A DNA stretch of 10,117 nt from Alphaproteobacteria bacterium. GTDB taxonomy: Bacteria; Pseudomonadota; Alphaproteobacteria; JALRGP01. Under the pieces are notes generated by a model that had not been told where the DNA came from, ran no database searches, and saw nothing but the letters and a program-made list of their open reading frames with translations. The position numbers were made by a program, and so were the translations under genes. This document shows, one piece after another, positions 6,270-10,117 of the stretch. The stretch covers positions 1 through 10,117 of the forward strand of contig JALRGP010000029.1 in assembly GCA_023259685.1 (NCBI GenBank). The letters are read 5' to 3'. Position 1 is the first letter of the stretch; every line of letters begins with the position of its first letter.

Positions 6270-8018
6270 ATGCAATCATCGTTTGGGCAAATTACTCGCG
6301 ATAAAGAGGGGCGTTTTCGCTTAGCAGAAAAAATTGGATCCTTTGATCCGTTAGAAGCCATTGAGAAAATGCGAGAGTATCGCCATGAGCAAGTTATCAA
6401 ACCTATTGAGGATCAATGTGCCTTGTTCAAAGATCACGTGGCTGGTGATTTCAAAAAGTTACGACAATTATGTGAAGAATTTCAAAAAAAATGCCAAGGA
6501 TTATCTAATGGAATGGCCTTTAACCCTTCCGTTAAGAATGTATTTAAAGAACGTTTTGCAAGACCTATCAGTGGTCCTGTGTCCGAATCGGTTATCATCG
6601 AATGTCAATCAATGGCAAAAATTACCCAGGCTGCTCACCATATAAGTATAAAGCGTTTGGCGTCTCATCATATTGTTTCATCCGTTCACCCGTGGTCTCA
6701 TATTCAAAAACCGTTGGGGGAATTAATTGATCAATTCCAAGATGAGAAAGAACTCACTATATCATTAAACGCAGAGCCATTCAAAACCTATGTGATCAAG
6801 CCCTCAGATACACTTGAAAATCTTAGAGATCGTTTCACAAATGACAAAATTGAATGCCATTTAATCAAACAATCATCAAATCCCAATGTATTTTCTTTAG
6901 TCCTTAAAACAAAAGAGCCCGCCCAACTCATTCAAATCGAAGGAGAGGGAAGAAATATATTAAATTTCCAAGAGCACGATCCACGTATCACAAAAGAATC
7001 ACTCCAAGCTTGCATTCATTATTGTGGCGTTGATATTGTCCGACCCAGTAATAAAATGAGTGATGTGATTGATGGCGTTACTTTCCATTTAAAAAAAGCA
7101 TTAAATGAAGACTTAGCTTTTTTCATCGATTACGATCAAGAGGACATCTTCAATGAGATCAAATCTTTTGTGGACAGTTATAATATATTTTTTGATGAGG
7201 TTACGAAGCATATGGCGGTTGATGAAAAAACTGGAAAACCAACGGAAGAGGCTTCTTTGCATAGTAAACGATTATTTTTAAATCGCCTTCGTCATACGAT
7301 TACTGATATGCGATTATTATCCGTTCATGATAACCAATCAGGTCAAAATCTCACACTTAATCAAGTTGGAATCAATTTTGGTGCAATGATTGGAACGCAT
7401 ACAGATGTATCCATGGATTTTTTACCAAAAATATCCATTGATGAAAAAAAATTAAAACAGGCTATTCAACAAAATCCTGATCATATTGTTACTTTGTTTG
7501 GAGTCAAAACAGCCTCATCAAATTTTTCATTTAAAGCTTGGGATATACCTATTCACTCTCCCAAGGAATTCGAGATATCTTTTGAAAAATTTGGATCACA
7601 ATATAAATCTGTATTTAAAAGTACCCAACATGAAGTATCGGTAATGAGCCAAGATGTCTTTATCAAAGGCCCCAAAGGCACAGCTTTTGAGGGGATTATG
7701 TTGTCGTATTTAGGTGAGCCCCTAAATGATGGTGAAAAATTGACATCCAACATCACGGCGTCCCATGGCGTTGCATCCCAAATGTTTAAAAATTTATCCC
7801 CACTACTTGCCAGAGACAATGGAGATTTTGATAAGGTTTTTAAAGAACTGGAAGACGAAAATAAACACCGCTTATCTACAATTGAAAAAAAACAAAAGGT
7901 TTTAGATAAAGAAGACGCCGCAAAAACAAGTAAACTATCCCAATTGTACGCATCCCATCAACAAGCCACACGTATCCAAAGTTTACTTAAATCTTTACAA
8001 AAACGTGGTCAAGAATGA
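6270..8018 (+). CDS. fliD: Flagellar hook-associated protein 2 (filament cap)
   Basis: FliD caps the growing flagellar filament and helps flagellin fold into it. The 582-residue length fits the family. Evidence in order: the N-terminal coiled region (GSFDPLEAIEKMREYRHEQ at 23-41, up to about 80) matches the FliD_N pattern. Residues 112-138 match the QLAKAQ-like segment. An Flagellin_IN-like stretch spans about 163-215. SNKMSDVIDGVTFHLKKA (260-277) and FNEIKSFVDSYNIFFDEV (294-311) match strongly conserved FliD blocks. VGINFGAMIG followed by ISIDEKKLKQAIQQNPDHIVTLFG (366-411) is the typical C-terminal core, and 525-580 is the final coiled coil. The only possible start is the ATG at 6270, because TAA closes the frame at 6258-6260. 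It has no Shine-Dalgarno. No fliS, flagellin or hook gene adjoins it. Expression probably depends on terminator read-through or on a promoter inside the terminator region. The assignment rests on remembered motifs. Confidence 0.85.
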   Translation: MQSSFGQITRDKEGRFRLAEKIGSFDPLEAIEKMREYRHEQVIKPIEDQCALFKDHVAGDFKKLRQLCEEFQKKCQGLSNGMAFNPSVKNVFKERFARPISGPVSESVIIECQSMAKITQAAHHISIKRLASHHIVSSVHPWSHIQKPLGELIDQFQDEKELTISLNAEPFKTYVIKPSDTLENLRDRFTNDKIECHLIKQSSNPNVFSLVLKTKEPAQLIQIEGEGRNILNFQEHDPRITKESLQACIHYCGVDIVRPSNKMSDVIDGVTFHLKKALNEDLAFFIDYDQEDIFNEIKSFVDSYNIFFDEVTKHMAVDEKTGKPTEEASLHSKRLFLNRLRHTITDMRLLSVHDNQSGQNLTLNQVGINFGAMIGTHTDVSMDFLPKISIDEKKLKQAIQQNPDHIVTLFGVKTASSNFSFKAWDIPIHSPKEFEISFEKFGSQYKSVFKSTQHEVSVMSQDVFIKGPKGTAFEGIMLSYLGEPLNDGEKLTSNITASHGVASQMFKNLSPLLARDNGDFDKVFKELEDENKHRLSTIEKKQKVLDKEDAAKTSKLSQLYASHQQATRIQSLLKSLQKRGQE

Positions 8019-8020
8019 TA

Positions 8021-9784
8021 TTATTTAAACTTTAAACGTTTAGGATTGCTAAACATATATTTGTAAATCCAATAATTAGCCATTACTTTTTGAACATAAT
8101 CACGCGTTTCACCATAGGTGATTAATTCGATAAAAGTATCGTCATCAAAAGCACCAAAATGCTCTTCCCATTTTTCTGTCACGCGACCGGCATTATAATG
8201 ACAAAGGGCGATCACCATTCTTTCGGTTTTTAAGATACGTTGAATATGAGATAAGCCTAACATCAAATTTTTTTTAACATTGTAAACAGGGCCTTTGGGT
8301 ACAATAATACCGCGTTTTTTTAAAAATGCTTCTTCTTGGCGAGCTGTTGATGGAATCAGTTGCATGAGCCCCATTGCATCTTTATGGCTTTTCACGTCTA
8401 CTTGAAAATTTGATTCTTGGCGAATAATACCGTGAGCAAGCGCACTATAATCAGGATCTAAATCCAATTTTTCAATGACAGAATTCATCACAGGCAGCAC
8501 CGGATATGAAAAAATTGTTGGTACATAAAAAAACATTTTCTTGCTTAAAATAACGGTGGCATGCATACCAATCGTCTCATGAGCCAACTTCATCAATAAC
8601 ATACGATGAGCTTCTTTAAGTTTTTGTTGTGACAAAGCAAGTAAAAAAGCCATTTTGAAATTTTGAGTTGGACTATCAAAATTTCTAATAATTCTCACAA
8701 AATCTAATTGCTCAAACGTTTTAATATCAGATTTTTTAATCACCGGATCATAAAGATAAATTTTGTTTTCTTTTAATAAATTCAAGGCTCGTTGCCCATG
8801 ATAAGTCACAGGATAATTTTTACATTCCTTTAACCAGTGGATCGCATCTGCGTGGTGATCAAGTTTTAAATATCCTTTGTATATCCAAAAAGATACCCTT
8901 GATTTTGTAAAAGGAGTCTTCACATGTTTCCATAAACGCAAAAGCCTGCGGATCCCAAGCGTCGGTTGATTTAAAAATCGAATTTCTAAAAATGCCAATA
9001 ATAATTCAATATCTGCATAAGGAATCAATTGATCCTTAATAGGTTTTAATTGATGTTTTAATAAAATTTTATAGGCTGATTTAAACTTTTTTGAATAGGT
9101 TAAGTTTCTTGCTAAGATATGACGTAACCGAGCCCAGGGAATTGGAAATAATTTTTCATGATGACGTTTTTTAGCAATTGTGTCGATAATACGCGTAGCT
9201 TCCTCATCATCTTCTTGCTTAACTAAATATGATACGTATTCAAAAGAATCATGGGCATGACCTTGATCGACACCACTTAGCAATAACCGCCTTGATTGAA
9301 TAAATGATTTTAATTCAGGACGCAATGATAACATGTCATCAACCTCACTGAGTTTCTTATTGGCCAATAAACTTTCGATACAATCTTTTAATATATTGAT
9401 ATTTAATATTTTTGAAAATTCTTTTATCCATTCTTGGCGTTGTGCTTTTGAAAAGGTTAAATTCAAAAAAAAATAACGTACTGCTTTCACCTTTTGAGAA
9501 GGGTCAATATAACGTATCCATACTTTAGCTCCTTCAGGAGTAAGAGGTGGATATTTTTCAAAAAATCTTTTAATAATTTTTATATTGGTTTGCGTGTGGC
9601 GTTTTAACGAATTTTCTGCGCATTTTCTTAAATCATCGGTATTAGGATAATGAGGATGACCCAAGACAAATGATGCAATTTTTTCAAATGAATCCGTTGA
9701 ATGTTCATCACTGTACTTATTCCATAGTTCCGCATTATTTAATAACGTTGATAACGGTAAAACAAAGAAAGATAACACAGTCAC
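8021..9784 (-). CDS. slt: Soluble lytic murein transglycosylase
   Basis: Slt cleaves the MurNAc-GlcNAc bond of peptidoglycan in the periplasm, forming a 1,6-anhydro end, and serves wall turnover and insertion of envelope machines. The 587-residue chain has a long alpha-helical N-terminal part (about 30-430), like the superhelical U domain of Slt70 (about 620-645 residues). The C-terminal SLT domain contains RQESNF (455-460) with catalytic Glu457, GLMQL (472-476), HYNAG (529-533) and ETRDYV (559-564), so the active site is complete. The start is a GTG at 9784 giving MTVLSFFVLPLSTLLNNA, a signal-like core without a basic N-region. In-frame Lys-Arg codons lie just upstream (9796-9791), but no start codon precedes them before TAG at 9802-9800. 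It converges with fliD, with stops 2 bases apart. Confidence 0.93.
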   Translation of the reverse strand: MTVLSFFVLPLSTLLNNAELWNKYSDEHSTDSFEKIASFVLGHPHYPNTDDLRKCAENSLKRHTQTNIKIIKRFFEKYPPLTPEGAKVWIRYIDPSQKVKAVRYFFLNLTFSKAQRQEWIKEFSKILNINILKDCIESLLANKKLSEVDDMLSLRPELKSFIQSRRLLLSGVDQGHAHDSFEYVSYLVKQEDDEEATRIIDTIAKKRHHEKLFPIPWARLRHILARNLTYSKKFKSAYKILLKHQLKPIKDQLIPYADIELLLAFLEIRFLNQPTLGIRRLLRLWKHVKTPFTKSRVSFWIYKGYLKLDHHADAIHWLKECKNYPVTYHGQRALNLLKENKIYLYDPVIKKSDIKTFEQLDFVRIIRNFDSPTQNFKMAFLLALSQQKLKEAHRMLLMKLAHETIGMHATVILSKKMFFYVPTIFSYPVLPVMNSVIEKLDLDPDYSALAHGIIRQESNFQVDVKSHKDAMGLMQLIPSTARQEEAFLKKRGIIVPKGPVYNVKKNLMLGLSHIQRILKTERMVIALCHYNAGRVTEKWEEHFGAFDDDTFIELITYGETRDYVQKVMANYWIYKYMFSNPKRLKFK

Positions 9785-9806
9785 AAAAACACGTTTAAAC
9801 TAAATT

Positions 9807-9836
9807 ATTATAGCTTGAATACATTAGACATATAAA
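9807..9836 (-). promoter_or_regulatory. Probable promoter of slt
   Basis: A perfect TATAAT lies on the minus strand at 9812-9807. A weak TTTATA (9836-9831) sits 18 bases upstream as a possible -35. Transcription would start near 9800, giving a leader of about 15 bases before the GTG start and leaving no room for a strong ribosome binding site. The -10 box is convincing; the -35 is not. Confidence 0.42.
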
Positions 9837-9877
9837 AAAAGATCATGAATTTTATAAAATTAGTACACCTATGAAAT

Positions 9878-9906
9878 TTGACTTTTTTATTAAATTGAAC
9901 AATCAT
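9878..9906 (+). promoter_or_regulatory. Possible promoter of the tRNA-Gly/tuf unit
   Basis: TTGACT (9878-9883) is a 5/6 match to the -35 box. At 17-base spacing AATCAT (9901-9906) matches the -10 box at 4 of 6 positions. The start would fall near 9913, about 24 bases before the mature tRNA, which is plausible for a processed primary transcript. It is the best candidate in the 152-base spacer between slt and the tRNA. Confidence 0.38.
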
Positions 9907-9936
9907 AAAATATGACTTGTGTTTCGACAAGTTTAA

Positions 9937-10010
9937 GCGGGTGTAGCTTAATGGTAAAGCTCCAGCCTTCCAAGCTGGCTACGTGGGTTCGATTCCCATC
10001 ACCCGCTCCA
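9937..10010 (+). tRNA. tRNA-Gly (anticodon TCC)
   Basis: All four arms fold. The acceptor stem is GCGGGTG (9937-9943) with CACCCGC (10000-10006). The D arm is GCTT/AAGC. The anticodon stem is CCAGC/GCTGG (9962-9966, 9974-9978) with loop CTTCCAA, giving anticodon TCC (9969-9971), which reads GGA and, through modification or wobble, GGG. The T arm contains TTCGATT. The discriminator is T, as is typical of bacterial tRNA-Gly, and the CCA end is encoded (10008-10010). It lies 30 bases before tuf on the same strand and is very likely co-transcribed. E. coli glyT, also TCC, sits in a tRNA cluster upstream of tufB, so the linkage is an old one. Confidence 0.97.
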
Positions 10011-10040
10011 AAAACAATAGAATTTAAAGGGGTTCACTAT

Positions 10041-10117
10041 ATGTCAAAAGCAAAATTTGAAAGAACAAAGCCGCATTGTAACATAGGAACGATTGGTCAC
10101 GTTGACCACGGAAAAAC
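10041..10117 (+). CDS. tuf: Elongation factor Tu, N-terminal fragment (runs off the window)
   Basis: EF-Tu is the GTPase that brings aminoacyl-tRNA to the ribosome. Only the first 25 codons are present. They read as the well-conserved EF-Tu N-terminus (KAKFERTKPHCNIGTIGHVD), with the P-loop GHVDHGKT complete at the window edge. KAKFER-KPH is typical of alphaproteobacterial EF-Tu. The ATG at 10041 has a good Shine-Dalgarno, AAAGGGG (10026-10032), 8 bases upstream, the best in the window and fitting a highly expressed gene. It is probably transcribed together with the preceding tRNA-Gly. Confidence 0.97.
   Translation, partial: MSKAKFERTKPHCNIGTIGHVDHGK

Noticed and set aside
7553..7819. 88-codon minus-strand frame opposite fliD
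   Set aside because: It is antisense to a conserved FliD C-terminal region and shows no own features.
6270..8018. Flagellin or FlgK/FlgL identity for the fliD product
   Set aside because: The SNKMSDVIDGVTFHLKKA and FVDSYN blocks and the ISIDEKKLKQAI segment are FliD-type, and the flagellin terminal motifs are missing.
1..10117. A defence system, prophage or biosynthetic cluster
   Set aside because: All genes but one are recognisable housekeeping, envelope or flagellar genes; no nuclease, integrase, toxin-antitoxin or biosynthetic module is present.

Overview
The window looks like chromosomal sequence from an AT-rich alphaproteobacterium, probably a host-associated one of the Holosporales/Caedibacter-like type. 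This is an inference from four things: low GC, the EF-Tu N-terminus (KAKFERTKPHCNIGTIGHVD), a decayed IS5-type transposase, and a mix of housekeeping genes with a lone flagellar gene. No plasmid or phage backbone is visible.

Layout from left to right. Positions 3 to about 185 (+) hold the decayed end of an IS5-like transposase, split over two frames with an internal deletion. It abuts a small outer-membrane beta-barrel gene (184-855, -), and a 13-bp inverted repeat (173-218) straddles the junction. Next comes trxB, thioredoxin reductase (988-1923, -), with a 14-bp hairpin just past its stop. A 246-bp spacer containing a large inverted repeat separates it from dnaE, the DNA polymerase III alpha subunit (2170-5478, -, TTG start). 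A 109-bp, very AT-rich divergent spacer with a tandem 11-mer follows. On the other side are two plus-strand genes. One encodes a secreted protein (5588-6214) with a His-rich segment, a coiled coil and an acidic run, which I cannot assign to a family; it ends in a strong intrinsic terminator. Only 18 bases later starts a FliD-type flagellar cap gene (6270-8018). It converges with slt, a soluble lytic transglycosylase (8021-9784, -, GTG start), with 2 bases between the stops. After a divergent spacer come tRNA-Gly(TCC) (9937-10010, +) and the first 25 codons of tuf (10041 to the window end).

Functionally the window covers replication (dnaE), thiol redox balance (trxB), peptidoglycan turnover (slt), translation (tRNA-Gly, tuf), the cell envelope (the barrel protein and the His/Asp-rich secreted protein) and a flagellar filament cap (fliD). 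It does not read as one defence or metabolic system. The parts that deserve a second look are the unassigned His-rich/coiled-coil/acidic protein, the fliD gene standing outside any flagellar cluster right behind a terminator, the degraded PHP site of DnaE, the IS remnant, and several genes with non-ATG or leaderless-looking starts.
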